Shown piece by piece: positions 40,392 through 48,572 of a stretch of DNA of 62,148 nucleotides; the stretch's first letter is position 1; every line of letters starts with the position of its first letter. The DNA lies in assembly GCA_020719045.1 (NCBI GenBank), contig DYQY01000003.1, positions 1 to 62,148 on the forward strand. Direction: 5' to 3'. The notes below the pieces were generated by a model. The model worked only from the letters and a program-made list of their open reading frames with translations, searched no databases and was not told the origin of the DNA. Made by a program: the position numbers and the translations under genes. This stretch comes from Candidatus Termititenax sp. Its GTDB lineage: Bacteria > Margulisbacteria > Riflemargulisbacteria > GWF2-35-9 > DYQY01.

Positions 40392-41387
40392 CTACTTCTT
40401 AAGAGCCTTAATTTGCGAAGTAAGTTCTGGCACTATCTCATGCAAGTCACCTACAACACCAATATCAGCTACATCAAAAATAGGAGCTTGAGGATCTTTA
40501 TTTATAGCAACTATAAAATCAGAACTCTGCATACCTGCAAGATGCTGAATTGCTCCTGAAATACCACAAGCTATGTAAACCTTAGGACACACAGTCTTTC
40601 CAGTTTGACCAACTTGATGAAAATGAGCTATCCAACCAGCATCAACAGTCGCACGCGACGCACCAACTGCTGCACCTAGTTCTTTAGCCAATGCTTGTAT
40701 CTTTGGAAAATTCTCAGGACCACCAATACCTCTTCCTCCTGAAACAATAAATTCTGCTTCACAAAGGTCAACCGCATCCATTTCCTCGATAGTTTCTTCT
40801 ATAAGTCTCATTCTTTCTTTTACTTTAGAAAGATCAACTTTAACTGCAACTTTTTCACCTTTTTCATTTTCACTCAACTTAGTCTTCTTGAAAACATTTG
40901 GTCTAACTGTAGACATTTGAGGTCTATGGTTAGGACAAAGAATAGTTGCCATTATATTTCCACCAAAAGCAGGTCTTGTTTGTAAAAGCAACATTTGTTC
41001 AGTATCAAAATCAAGCTCAGTACAATCAGCTGTTAGCCCAGCATATACCATTACAGCTATTGTTGGAGCTAAACTTCTTCCAACACTTGTTGCGCCATAT
41101 AAAACTATCTCTGGCTTATTTTCATTAATAAGATCAGAAATAACTTTTGAATAATAATCGTTCTGATAAAAAGCTAACTTCTTATCAACTGCAGAATAAA
41201 CCTTCTTTGCGCCATAATTATAAAGACCTTGTAAAAGGTTTGTATCATCAGATGACAATAACATTGCACAAAGCGTATAGCCTGATTTCTTTGCTAAAAT
41301 CTGTCCTTCGCTAAGTAATTCTAAAGTTGCATTACTTAGAACGCCTTCTCTTTGTTCAGCAAAAACCCAAATCTCTTTATTGCTCAT
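40392..41387 (-). CDS. etfA: Electron transfer flavoprotein alpha subunit
   Basis: EtfA binds FAD and, with EtfB, exchanges electrons with acyl-CoA dehydrogenases. The 331 residues end in the classical FAD-binding region: IVSGGRGIGGPENFP, GASRATVDAGWI, and YIACGISGAIQHLAGM with SDFIVAINKDPQAPIFDVADIGVVGD. Its start overlaps the end of etfB by 4 nt. Whether this pair bifurcates electrons cannot be decided by eye. Confidence 0.95.
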   Translation of the reverse strand: MSNKEIWVFAEQREGVLSNATLELLSEGQILAKKSGYTLCAMLLSSDDTNLLQGLYNYGAKKVYSAVDKKLAFYQNDYYSKVISDLINENKPEIVLYGATSVGRSLAPTIAVMVYAGLTADCTELDFDTEQMLLLQTRPAFGGNIMATILCPNHRPQMSTVRPNVFKKTKLSENEKGEKVAVKVDLSKVKERMRLIEETIEEMDAVDLCEAEFIVSGGRGIGGPENFPKIQALAKELGAAVGASRATVDAGWIAHFHQVGQTGKTVCPKVYIACGISGAIQHLAGMQSSDFIVAINKDPQAPIFDVADIGVVGDLHEIVPELTSQIKALKK

Positions 41388-42169
41388 ATTAATTTCCTCT
41401 CCTTAAGCTTTCCTAACAATTCTTTTACGGACTGTTTTGGATCTTCGTTCTGGATAGTCTCTCTATTAGTTTTAATAGGTGGAGAAAAAACTTTTCTAAC
41501 AATTGTTGGAGAACCTTTTAAACCAATTTTTTCTTCTTCTACACCGATATCATCAGCTCCCCAAGTAGTAATGGTTGCACTTTTTGCTCTCATCTTACCT
41601 TTTAGCGATGGTAATCTCATGGTATTTGCCTCTTTTACAACTGTAAAAGCAGCCTGTCCATCAACTTCCCAAACCTGATAACCTTCTTCAGTAACTCTTT
41701 TCACCTTAAAACCTTTATCAGTTTTTTCAGCTTCTTTAACATAAGTAATAACTGGAATATCCATAAAATATGCTACACCAGGACCAACCTGTGCTGTATC
41801 ACCATCAATAGCTTGCTTGCCAAAAAGAACAACATCAAAGTTGCCTGCTTTTTGTACTGCTAAGCTTAATGTATATGAAGTAGCCCATGTATCGGCTCCA
41901 GCAAACTTTCTGTCAGTAATAAGATACGCATCATCAGCACCAACAGCTATACAGTCTCTTAATGCTTGCTCTGCTTGTGGTGGGCCCATTGTAATAACAG
42001 TAACTTTTCCACCATATTTATCTTTAAGTTGTAAACCTAGTTCAATCGCATTTTCATCAAATGGATTGATAACGCTTGGAACACCTGTTCTGTTCAAACG
42101 ATTGGTTTCTCTATCTATGGTTACCTTGTCTGAATCAGGAACCTGTTTAATACATACTGCAATATTCAT
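41384..42169 (-). CDS. etfB: Electron transfer flavoprotein beta subunit
   Basis: The 261-residue EtfB has IAVCIKQVPDSDKVTIDRETNRL, DENAIELGLQLKDKYGG, and the GKQAIDGDTAQVGPGVAY signature. It follows the acyl-CoA dehydrogenase by 11 nt, so acd-etfB-etfA form a functional module set inside the fatty-acid synthesis operon. Anaerobes often use such a module for NADH-dependent reduction of crotonyl-CoA. Confidence 0.95.
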   Translation of the reverse strand: MNIAVCIKQVPDSDKVTIDRETNRLNRTGVPSVINPFDENAIELGLQLKDKYGGKVTVITMGPPQAEQALRDCIAVGADDAYLITDRKFAGADTWATSYTLSLAVQKAGNFDVVLFGKQAIDGDTAQVGPGVAYFMDIPVITYVKEAEKTDKGFKVKRVTEEGYQVWEVDGQAAFTVVKEANTMRLPSLKGKMRAKSATITTWGADDIGVEEEKIGLKGSPTIVRKVFSPPIKTNRETIQNEDPKQSVKELLGKLKERKLI

Positions 42170-42180
42170 TAATGTTCCTC

Positions 42181-43341
42181 CTATTTATCTTGTTTAGCAC
42201 TCTTTTTGATTGCATCCAAAGCAATAACGTTTCTTTGGATTTCGTTTGTGCCTTCATAAATCTGAAGTATTTTTGCATCTCTGAACATCTTTTCAACTGG
42301 ATATTCTCTCATATAGCCATATCCACCGAAAATCTGTAATGCTTCATTTGCTACTTTGTTAGCAACATCTGTTGCATATAGTTTACACATAGCTGATTCC
42401 ATAGAGAAATCCTTAATGCCCGCATCGATTGTTCTTGCTGTTGCATATAGTAAGCATCTTGCAGCTTCAATCTCTGTAGCCATGTTAGCAATCTTATGTT
42501 GATTTGCTTGGAAAGCAGAAATTGGCTTACCAAACTGTACTCTTTCTCTTGAATATTTTATAGCTGCTTCCATTGCTCCTTGTGCTAAACCAACACCTTG
42601 AGCAGCAATGCCTGGCCTTGAATGGTCAAGATTCTTCATAGCAACGATAAATCCCATGCCTTCTTTACCAAGAAGATTCGCTTTTGGAACCTTACAATCT
42701 TGGAACACTAACTCTCTTGTTGCTGAAGCACGGATTCCTAATTTGTCTTCTTTCTTACCGAAAGTAAAACCTTCTGTTCCTTTTTCAACGATAAAAGCAG
42801 AAGCACCTCTTGCTCCCTTTGCTTTATCTGTCATAGCGATTACTGTATAGGTATCAGCTTCTCCACCATTTGTTATCCATTGTTTTGTACCATTTAATAT
42901 ATAATAGTCACCTTTAAGTTCTGCTGTAGTTTGAACTCCACCAGCATCTGAACCTGCATTAGCTTCAGTTAAACCAAAAGCTGCTTGCTTTGTTCCTGCT
43001 GCAATAGCTGGAAGATATTTTTGTTTTTGTTCTTCTGTTCCGAAAGCAAGTACTGGATAAATACCAAGTGCATTAGCTGCAAAAGATACAGAAACTCCTA
43101 TACAACCTCTACTAAATTCTTCAACCGCAAGAATAAAATCCATTACTCCGCCGCCGAAACCACCGTATGCTTCTGGTATATAAAGACCATAAAGATCAGC
43201 CTCTGCTATTTTTTTAAGAATCTCTGTTGGAAAAATCTCCTCTTGGTCTAGTCTTGCTCTTTCAGGAATGATTAACTCATCAGTAATCTTTCTTGATAGC
43301 TCCACGATCATTTTTTGCTCATCCGTTAAAAAATATTCCAC
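42181..43341 (-). CDS. Acyl-CoA dehydrogenase (short-chain/butyryl type)
   Basis: The 386-residue flavoenzyme has AAFGLTEANAGSDAGG, WITNGGEADTYTV, the C-terminal QIFGGYGYMREYPVEKMFRDA and the catalytic glutamate in LQIYEGTNEIQR. The position of Glu fits the short-chain (butyryl-CoA) subgroup. With EtfAB it could oxidise acyl-CoA or, in anaerobes, reduce enoyl-CoA. Its place between fabH and fabD, transcribed with the whole pathway, is unusual and suggests a link to fatty-acid precursor supply or chain remodelling. Confidence 0.93.
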   Translation of the reverse strand: MEYFLTDEQKMIVELSRKITDELIIPERARLDQEEIFPTEILKKIAEADLYGLYIPEAYGGFGGGVMDFILAVEEFSRGCIGVSVSFAANALGIYPVLAFGTEEQKQKYLPAIAAGTKQAAFGLTEANAGSDAGGVQTTAELKGDYYILNGTKQWITNGGEADTYTVIAMTDKAKGARGASAFIVEKGTEGFTFGKKEDKLGIRASATRELVFQDCKVPKANLLGKEGMGFIVAMKNLDHSRPGIAAQGVGLAQGAMEAAIKYSRERVQFGKPISAFQANQHKIANMATEIEAARCLLYATARTIDAGIKDFSMESAMCKLYATDVANKVANEALQIFGGYGYMREYPVEKMFRDAKILQIYEGTNEIQRNVIALDAIKKSAKQDK

Positions 43342-43367
43342 TTTTCGCCTCCCGTTTTATGTTGTTT

Positions 43368-44360
43368 TTATATCCACTTTATTACATTTGCCCCGAAGGT
43401 AAGTCCTGCCCCAAAGCCTACAGTAATCACAATATCACCCTTTTTAAGGAGATTTTTGCTCATTGCTTCTGTGATTGCTATCGGGATTGATGCGCTGGAA
43501 GTATTACCATACCGGTCAATATTAACATACACTTGTTCATCAGACAATCCTAACTTCTCCTGAGCGTAATCGATCATTCGTTTGTTAGCCTGATGAGGGA
43601 TTAAGAAGGTAACGTCCTCCTTAGTAAGCCCTGCTCTCTCCAGCGCCTCGTCCATCAGTTGTACAATAATATTTACAGCAAATTTATAAATAGCCTTACC
43701 ATCCATTTGAATATATCTTAATGGATTATCAAGGTTATCCTTATTGAGAGCTTCTTTAGAACCGCCGATTGGCACTATTAATTTATCATGATCTTGACCC
43801 TTGGCTCCAATATTTGAGGCTAATAAACCATATCCTTCTTCAACTGGTCCAAGCACAACAGCGCCAGCACCATCACCAAAAAGAACTACTGTTGATCTGT
43901 CATTCCAGTCGCAATATTTACTTAAAGTATCAGCACCAATTACTAACGCATTCTTATATAATCCTGACTTCATCATGTTACTTGCAACGTCCAACGCACA
44001 AATAAAACCTGTACAAGCAGCACTGATATCAAAAGCTGTTACCTTCTCTATATCCAATCCTTTTTGCACCAAGCAAGCTGTTGATGGAAATAATGGGTAA
44101 TCTGGGGTGGTGGTTGCTACAACAATTAAATCAATATCTTCTTTATCTATTCCCGCATTCTTTATTGCATTACTTGCTGCTTCAGTTGCTAATGATGCAG
44201 TTGTTTCACCTTCACAAATATATCTTTGTCTAATACCAGTTCGAGAGGCTATCCATTCATCGTTTGTATCTAAGCCTAATGCTTGAAAATCATCATTTTT
44301 AAATTTCTTTTTAGGAATTGCAGAGCCTGAGCCGATTATACCGAAATAATTATTTTTCAT
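43368..44360 (-). CDS. fabH: Beta-ketoacyl-ACP synthase III
   Basis: FabH makes the first condensation, acyl-CoA with malonyl-ACP. I place the start at 44360 (AAGGAAA just upstream), giving 330 residues; the open frame extends 63 nt further into plsX but without family similarity. Active-site Cys117 is in DISAACTGFIC, with His in PHQANKRMID and Asn in RYGNTSSASIP. It overlaps the end of plsX by 11 nt. Confidence 0.96.
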   Translation of the reverse strand: MKNNYFGIIGSGSAIPKKKFKNDDFQALGLDTNDEWIASRTGIRQRYICEGETTASLATEAASNAIKNAGIDKEDIDLIVVATTTPDYPLFPSTACLVQKGLDIEKVTAFDISAACTGFICALDVASNMMKSGLYKNALVIGADTLSKYCDWNDRSTVVLFGDGAGAVVLGPVEEGYGLLASNIGAKGQDHDKLIVPIGGSKEALNKDNLDNPLRYIQMDGKAIYKFAVNIIVQLMDEALERAGLTKEDVTFLIPHQANKRMIDYAQEKLGLSDEQVYVNIDRYGNTSSASIPIAITEAMSKNLLKKGDIVITVGFGAGLTFGANVIKWI

Positions 44361-45375
44361 TTTCCTTAGTTTCCCCCTGATTATCAATATCTTCTGATAA
44401 TATCTCTGCGATATCATCAACAATTTGTTCTCTTACCATAATAGCTGCTTCTCTTATCGCATTCTTAAAAGCCTTGGGACTGGCTGAACCATGTGCCTTA
44501 ATTACTGGCTTCTTAACTCCCAATAGCAATGTTCCGCCAAACTCGTCATAATCAAATTTCTTTTTAATATTCTTTAATGCTGGAAGCATAAAAATAGCTC
44601 CAAACATAGCCATAATACTTTTCTTTATTGTACCTTTTATCATTTTGAAAATTGTTGAGATAAGTCCTTCTCCAAGCTTAAGCACAACGTTACCTACAAA
44701 CCCATCGCAAACAACAACATCCGTATCACCAGCTAACAAATGAGATGGCTCTAAATTGCCAACAAAATTAATATTTTTATCTTCTTTTAATAATTTATAC
44801 GTTTCTGTTGTAAGCTCATTGCCCTTATGTTCTTCTTCGCCAATATTTAACAAACGAACTTCTGGCTTCTCTATTCCAAATCTATGCTTTGAATAAACAG
44901 ACCCCATTTTCGCAAACTGAACAAGGTGTTTTACCTTACAGTCAACATTTGCACCAAGATCTAAAGCAACAATTGGTCTTCCCATTGTTGGGAAAATAGC
45001 CACAATTCCTGGACGATCAACGTTCTTGATTCTGCCTATTTTAAAAATAGAAGCAGCTAGTACTGCACCTGTGTTGCCTGCAGAAACCAAGGCATCTACC
45101 TTGCCTTCATTAAGAAGCTTAATTGCTACCATTAATGATGAATCTTGTTTTTTGATAGCTTGAGTTGGATGCTCGTTCATTGAGATACGTTCTTTCGCAT
45201 TCACTATTGATATTCTGCTATTTGAGCCATGTAAAGCAAGTTCTGCTTTTAATACCTTCTCATCACCAACAAGCACGACTTCCACTTCAGAATCATTTTT
45301 GACTGCAGCTAGTGCACCCATAACTTCATTCTTAGGAGCGAAATCTCCACCCATCGCGTCTAATGCTATTTTCAT
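44350..45375 (-). CDS. plsX: Phosphate acyltransferase PlsX
   Basis: PlsX converts acyl-ACP to acyl-phosphate for phospholipid synthesis. The 341 residues begin KIALDAMGGDFAPKNEVMGA and contain SAGNTGAVLAASIFKIGRI, ALDLGANVDCK and VVCDGFVGNVVLKLGEG. The rpmF-plsX-fabH order is conserved in many bacteria. Confidence 0.96.
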   Translation of the reverse strand: MKIALDAMGGDFAPKNEVMGALAAVKNDSEVEVVLVGDEKVLKAELALHGSNSRISIVNAKERISMNEHPTQAIKKQDSSLMVAIKLLNEGKVDALVSAGNTGAVLAASIFKIGRIKNVDRPGIVAIFPTMGRPIVALDLGANVDCKVKHLVQFAKMGSVYSKHRFGIEKPEVRLLNIGEEEHKGNELTTETYKLLKEDKNINFVGNLEPSHLLAGDTDVVVCDGFVGNVVLKLGEGLISTIFKMIKGTIKKSIMAMFGAIFMLPALKNIKKKFDYDEFGGTLLLGVKKPVIKAHGSASPKAFKNAIREAAIMVREQIVDDIAEILSEDIDNQGETKENEK

Positions 45376-45391
45376 AGGAAATATTCTCTAT

Positions 45392-45580
45392 TTAATTCGC
45401 AACTTCTTGTTTTTTTAATATCTTGCGTCCTTGATATTCACCACAAGCAGTGCACACATGATGAGGTCTAACCTCAGCATGACAGGTAGGGCAAGTAGTA
45501 ACTTCAGGCATTGTCACTTTCCAGTGAGCGCGACGCTGATCTCTCTTTGCTTTAGTTGTCTTCTTCTTTGGTACAGCCAT
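45392..45580 (-). CDS. rpmF: Ribosomal protein L32
   Basis: The 62-residue zinc-ribbon protein begins MAVPKKKTTKAKRDQRRAHW and has CPTC and CTAC pairs that form the zinc site. GGAGG precedes the ATG by 6 nt. It overlaps the 3' end of the YceD gene by 29 nt in another frame. Confidence 0.97.
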   Translation of the reverse strand: MAVPKKKTTKAKRDQRRAHWKVTMPEVTTCPTCHAEVRPHHVCTACGEYQGRKILKKQEVAN

Positions 45581-46082
45581 TACAGTCCTCCGTCTTCTTT
45601 TTTAACTTTGCCAAGACAGCTAGTCTTGGATCGATTGTCTTTTTTTTCTCGGGCTCTTTAACCTGACAATTTATATCACACTTCGGAGCTATTGGCAAAT
45701 TCAAAATAATCAACTCACGTATCATTTCTGTAAAATCTAATGATAAATCAGAGCTATAAGTGAAGTATATATCATCATCCTGAACTTCATGGTCTTTATC
45801 TGGTGGGAAAAATACTTGAGATTCGTCAATAAATCTTTCCTCGAAATCTAAAGTTAGTTTTTCTTCAAATTTCTTTAAGCAGACTGCGCATTCCATTGAA
45901 ACACTAGCAATACATTTTCCTGAAGCAATCAAACCCATGCCTGAGTTTACTATTGTTCCTTTTACGGTTACAGGTCCTTTAACAACAACTTCTTCACCTA
46001 AATCAACAGCAAGTTTCTCTGTAAAATCTATAGCAAGACTCACTCCTACTTCTGCTAATAATGGATTAACATCTATTTTCAT
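45552..46082 (-). CDS. YceD/DUF177 family protein
   Basis: This 176-residue acidic protein has the conserved CAVCLKKFEEKLTLDFEERF segment and a later DLSLDFTEMIRELIILNLPIAPKC, with four cysteines likely binding metal. YceD proteins almost always precede rpmF. They are linked to 23S rRNA or ribosome assembly in some species, but their function is not firmly known. It opens the rpmF-plsX-fab operon; GGAAGGG lies about 8 nt before the ATG. Confidence 0.88.
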   Translation of the reverse strand: MKIDVNPLLAEVGVSLAIDFTEKLAVDLGEEVVVKGPVTVKGTIVNSGMGLIASGKCIASVSMECAVCLKKFEEKLTLDFEERFIDESQVFFPPDKDHEVQDDDIYFTYSSDLSLDFTEMIRELIILNLPIAPKCDINCQVKEPEKKKTIDPRLAVLAKLKKKTEDCNGCTKEEDN

Positions 46083-46153
46083 TTTTAGACCCTTCCGCCC
46101 TATCGGGCACCTTCCCTTGCACTTCGAGAACCTCAGTGTAAAATTCGGGAAGG

Positions 46154-46159
46154 ATTATA
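46154..46159 (-). promoter_or_regulatory. Possible -10 box for the rpmF-fab operon
   Basis: On the minus strand TATAAT lies about 70 bp before the YceD start codon. No convincing -35 was seen. Confidence 0.3.
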
Positions 46160-46225
46160 TTACCATAGAGTTAGTGAATTTTGTATATAGTGGTTTAACT
46201 CCCTCAGTCTCACTAACGTTCGACA

Positions 46226-46244
46226 GCTCCCTCCATGAGGGAGC
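46226..46244. repeat. GAGGGAGC hairpin
   Basis: GCTCCCTC-CAT-GAGGGAGC is a perfect 8-bp stem with a 3-nt loop, preceded by an imperfect copy of ACTCCCTCAGTCTCACTAAC. It resembles a dispersed intergenic repeat. It may also help stop transcription on the plus strand. Confidence 0.5.
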
Positions 46245-46247
46245 CTC

Positions 46248-46303
46248 AAAAATAAATAAAAAAGGAGCATCTGCTAAGAGACAAAGCTCATAGCGTAGCT
46301 CCT
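46248..46303 (-). terminator. Rho-independent terminator of the methyltransferase gene
   Basis: On the minus strand AGGAGC and GCTCCT (plus-strand 46298-46303 and 46263-46268) close an imperfect stem, immediately followed by TTTTTTATTTATTTTT. It lies 24 bp after the stop of the cytosine methyltransferase. Confidence 0.7.
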
Positions 46304-46326
46304 CATGGTAATTTATATTATATGAA

Positions 46327-47349
46327 CTAAACAGCTACTAATCTATCAATTTGTTCGCTTGTAAATTCTTTGCTACTTTTATTTATATAAGAACCAATTA
46401 ACTCGTCATTAATCCTTAAACTGCTTTTTATGTTTTGTGCTATCTGCTCAATTACTGGCACTGAAACACTATTACCTGCTTGTTTATATAACGCAGTATC
46501 AGAAACATACTCTGGCAACACATAGTTTTCAGGAAAACCTTGCAACCGAAAACATTCTCTTGGTGTTAGTTTTCTAATATCTTTTCCATCTTTAACAAGA
46601 GGAACATTATGTCCACCAGTTCCCATATTTGCCGTCAAAGTAGGACATACCCCACTTTTATTTTCGCGAAGATAAACTCTTCTCCATTGGTAGATAGTAT
46701 ATTCTTTGTTTATTTCACTTTTCAACTGATCATAATATTTACTTTTGTTGTAATAATACTTATTAGCAACTTCAACATCTAAAATATCCTCAATGTTTAT
46801 AGTTTTACTGGTCTTGCCTGGAAAATTAAAAGAGTAATAACTGTTTATATTCTTAAAAGCAACTATATATATTCGTTCTCTGTTTTGTGGTAACTCAGAA
46901 TACTTACAAGTATTTAGGACCGCTGATTTAACATAATATCCACTATCCTGCAAAGTCTTAACTATTACCTTAAAAGTATTACCTTTGTCGTGTGACTCTA
47001 GGTTTTTAACGTTTTCTAAAAAAATTGCCTTTGGCTGTAAATGATCAGCTAGACGCATAACCTCAAAAAATAGATTGCCTCGTGCATCGTCAAAACCTTT
47101 TCTGTATCCGGCTACTGAAAAAGCCTGACAAGGAAAACCTCCAGACAAAACATCTATGTTTTCTAGATCTTTAGGATTGATAGAATGGATATCTGCCTCT
47201 ATTAATCTATGATTATAATTTGCTCGATATGTTTCACAGGCTTTTTTATCTATTTCATTAGCCCATCCCACATCAAACCCAGCACGAATAAAGCCCTGAG
47301 AAATACCTCCAACTCCAGCAAACAACTCTCCAACTTTAAATTTACTCAT
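46327..47349 (-). CDS. C5-cytosine DNA methyltransferase of a type II R-M system
   Basis: The 340 residues carry the C5-MTase motifs in order: motif I LFAGVGGISQGFIRAGF, motif IV GGFPCQAFSVAG with the catalytic Cys, motif VI ENVKNL, motif VIII QNRERIYIVAF, the target-recognition region around 200-250, and motif X KQAGNSVSVPV. It methylates a specific cytosine to protect host DNA. It is divergent from the regulator and restriction genes, the layout of controller-regulated R-M systems. The recognition site cannot be read from the sequence. Confidence 0.95.
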   Translation of the reverse strand: MSKFKVGELFAGVGGISQGFIRAGFDVGWANEIDKKACETYRANYNHRLIEADIHSINPKDLENIDVLSGGFPCQAFSVAGYRKGFDDARGNLFFEVMRLADHLQPKAIFLENVKNLESHDKGNTFKVIVKTLQDSGYYVKSAVLNTCKYSELPQNRERIYIVAFKNINSYYSFNFPGKTSKTINIEDILDVEVANKYYYNKSKYYDQLKSEINKEYTIYQWRRVYLRENKSGVCPTLTANMGTGGHNVPLVKDGKDIRKLTPRECFRLQGFPENYVLPEYVSDTALYKQAGNSVSVPVIEQIAQNIKSSLRINDELIGSYINKSSKEFTSEQIDRLVAV

Positions 47350-47516
47350 TCTGTTTTCTCTCTTTTTTCTTAAAAATTAGAAATATTTTTCCTACTAATA
47401 CTTTACATTAACCTGTGTTAGTTAACAAGCACGGAACTTCTATAAAAACAAAATATGCTAACTATAGTATGTCGAGAAAATGTAAGTTTCTAGTTAATAT
47501 ATAGACGGTACCTATT

Positions 47517-47735
47517 ATGAAAAAAGATATACTTAAATTATTTGCAACTAAGGTAAAAGAAGAAAGACAAAAACTATCTCTTTCACAAGAAGAACTAGCT
47601 ACCAAGGCTGGCGTGCATAGAACATATATTGGAATGATTGAACGTGCTGAAAAAAATATCACTTTAAAAAATATTGAAAAAATTGCAACAGCACTTGAAG
47701 TTGAAGAGTCCTTTCTTCTTCATTATCCAAAATGA
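47517..47735 (+). CDS. XRE-family controller (C) protein of the R-M system
   Basis: The 72-residue protein is a single helix-turn-helix, LSLSQEELATKAGVHRTYIGMIERAEKNITLKNIEKIA, the size and type of R-M controller proteins, which time expression of the endonuclease after entry into a new host. Its ATG is followed directly by the endonuclease gene (4-nt overlap), and the methyltransferase is divergent. The 167-bp spacer upstream should hold its operators. Confidence 0.85.
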   Translation: MKKDILKLFATKVKEERQKLSLSQEELATKAGVHRTYIGMIERAEKNITLKNIEKIATALEVEESFLLHYPK

Positions 47736-48556
47736 GTTTTGTATTAACTCCTTTAACCACTGATGAGCTTAAATCATTTTTTGATAAGACCGCTATAACG
47801 GCAATAGAGTATTTTTTAAAAAAAGCTTGCTATATCCAACCAGAACTATTACCAGACCAAAAAATTCTTCCAATTCAAATACCAAAAGAACATATCGAAC
47901 AATGGTTTGTTCAAGCATTAGGAGTTAGGCCAGTTGGTGCCGGTTCGTATCCAATAGATATTGTCGGCAATAATTGGGGGGCAGACGTTAAAATGCTTTC
48001 TTGTAAAATTGCTATAGATGGAAAACTAACAAACTCAGATAGTGGAGAAACCTCTCTTGCTCAAAAATTTTCTGATGACAATTTCGGGGAAAATAATACA
48101 CTTGATGAACTTTTTAATAGTGGCCAACAAAACACTATATGGGATTACTGGAAAACATTTTTAATTAACAAATATGAAAAAGCTAAACAAGAATTAAAAA
48201 TAAATAATATTTATTATTTTATTCTTTTAAGAGCCGGATCTATCTTTCATTTATGTGGTCTATCCGTTGATTTAAATTGCCTTAAAGAAACTATAATTTC
48301 AAAATCAAGATCAACTGGAAACTCAATATGGATTGATAACTTTATAGAAAATAGCTTTGGTCATGTAAAAATTTACAAAGCAAAAAAAAGACTTGAATTA
48401 AGATTAAAACCTAAACATTGGGTTCAATCAAATCAAGTGTTAACATTTGAAACTTCGGTAGTACCTATTAAAACATCAATTAGAAGCATCATTATTGCTA
48501 ATGAATTTGAAACATACATAAAGGATAGTAGCAATAAAATCTTGGATATAATTTAG
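47732..48556 (+). CDS. Probable type II restriction endonuclease
   Basis: The call rests mostly on context: the 274-residue product is coupled to a C protein and next to a C5-methyltransferase. Within it, VRPVGAGSYPIDIVGNNWGADVKML has a PD-(D/E)xK-like arrangement (Asp in PIDI, then D-V-K), and the C-terminal part is basic. I do not recognise the specific family or its target site. It converges with the ATPase gene at 48573. Confidence 0.7.
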   Translation: MSFVLTPLTTDELKSFFDKTAITAIEYFLKKACYIQPELLPDQKILPIQIPKEHIEQWFVQALGVRPVGAGSYPIDIVGNNWGADVKMLSCKIAIDGKLTNSDSGETSLAQKFSDDNFGENNTLDELFNSGQQNTIWDYWKTFLINKYEKAKQELKINNIYYFILLRAGSIFHLCGLSVDLNCLKETIISKSRSTGNSIWIDNFIENSFGHVKIYKAKKRLELRLKPKHWVQSNQVLTFETSVVPIKTSIRSIIIANEFETYIKDSSNKILDII

Positions 48557-48572
48557 AACACTAAACTACTCT

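Noticed and set aside
46083-46326. Possible small RNA gene between the fab operon and the methyltransferase
   Set aside because: The two hairpins are explained by a terminator and a dispersed repeat, and no promoter faces into the region in a convincing way.
47350-47516. C-protein operators (C-boxes) in the R-M spacer
   Set aside because: Partial symmetry around CTATAG was seen, but nothing close to a clear paired GACT-AGTC arrangement, so I do not call a site.
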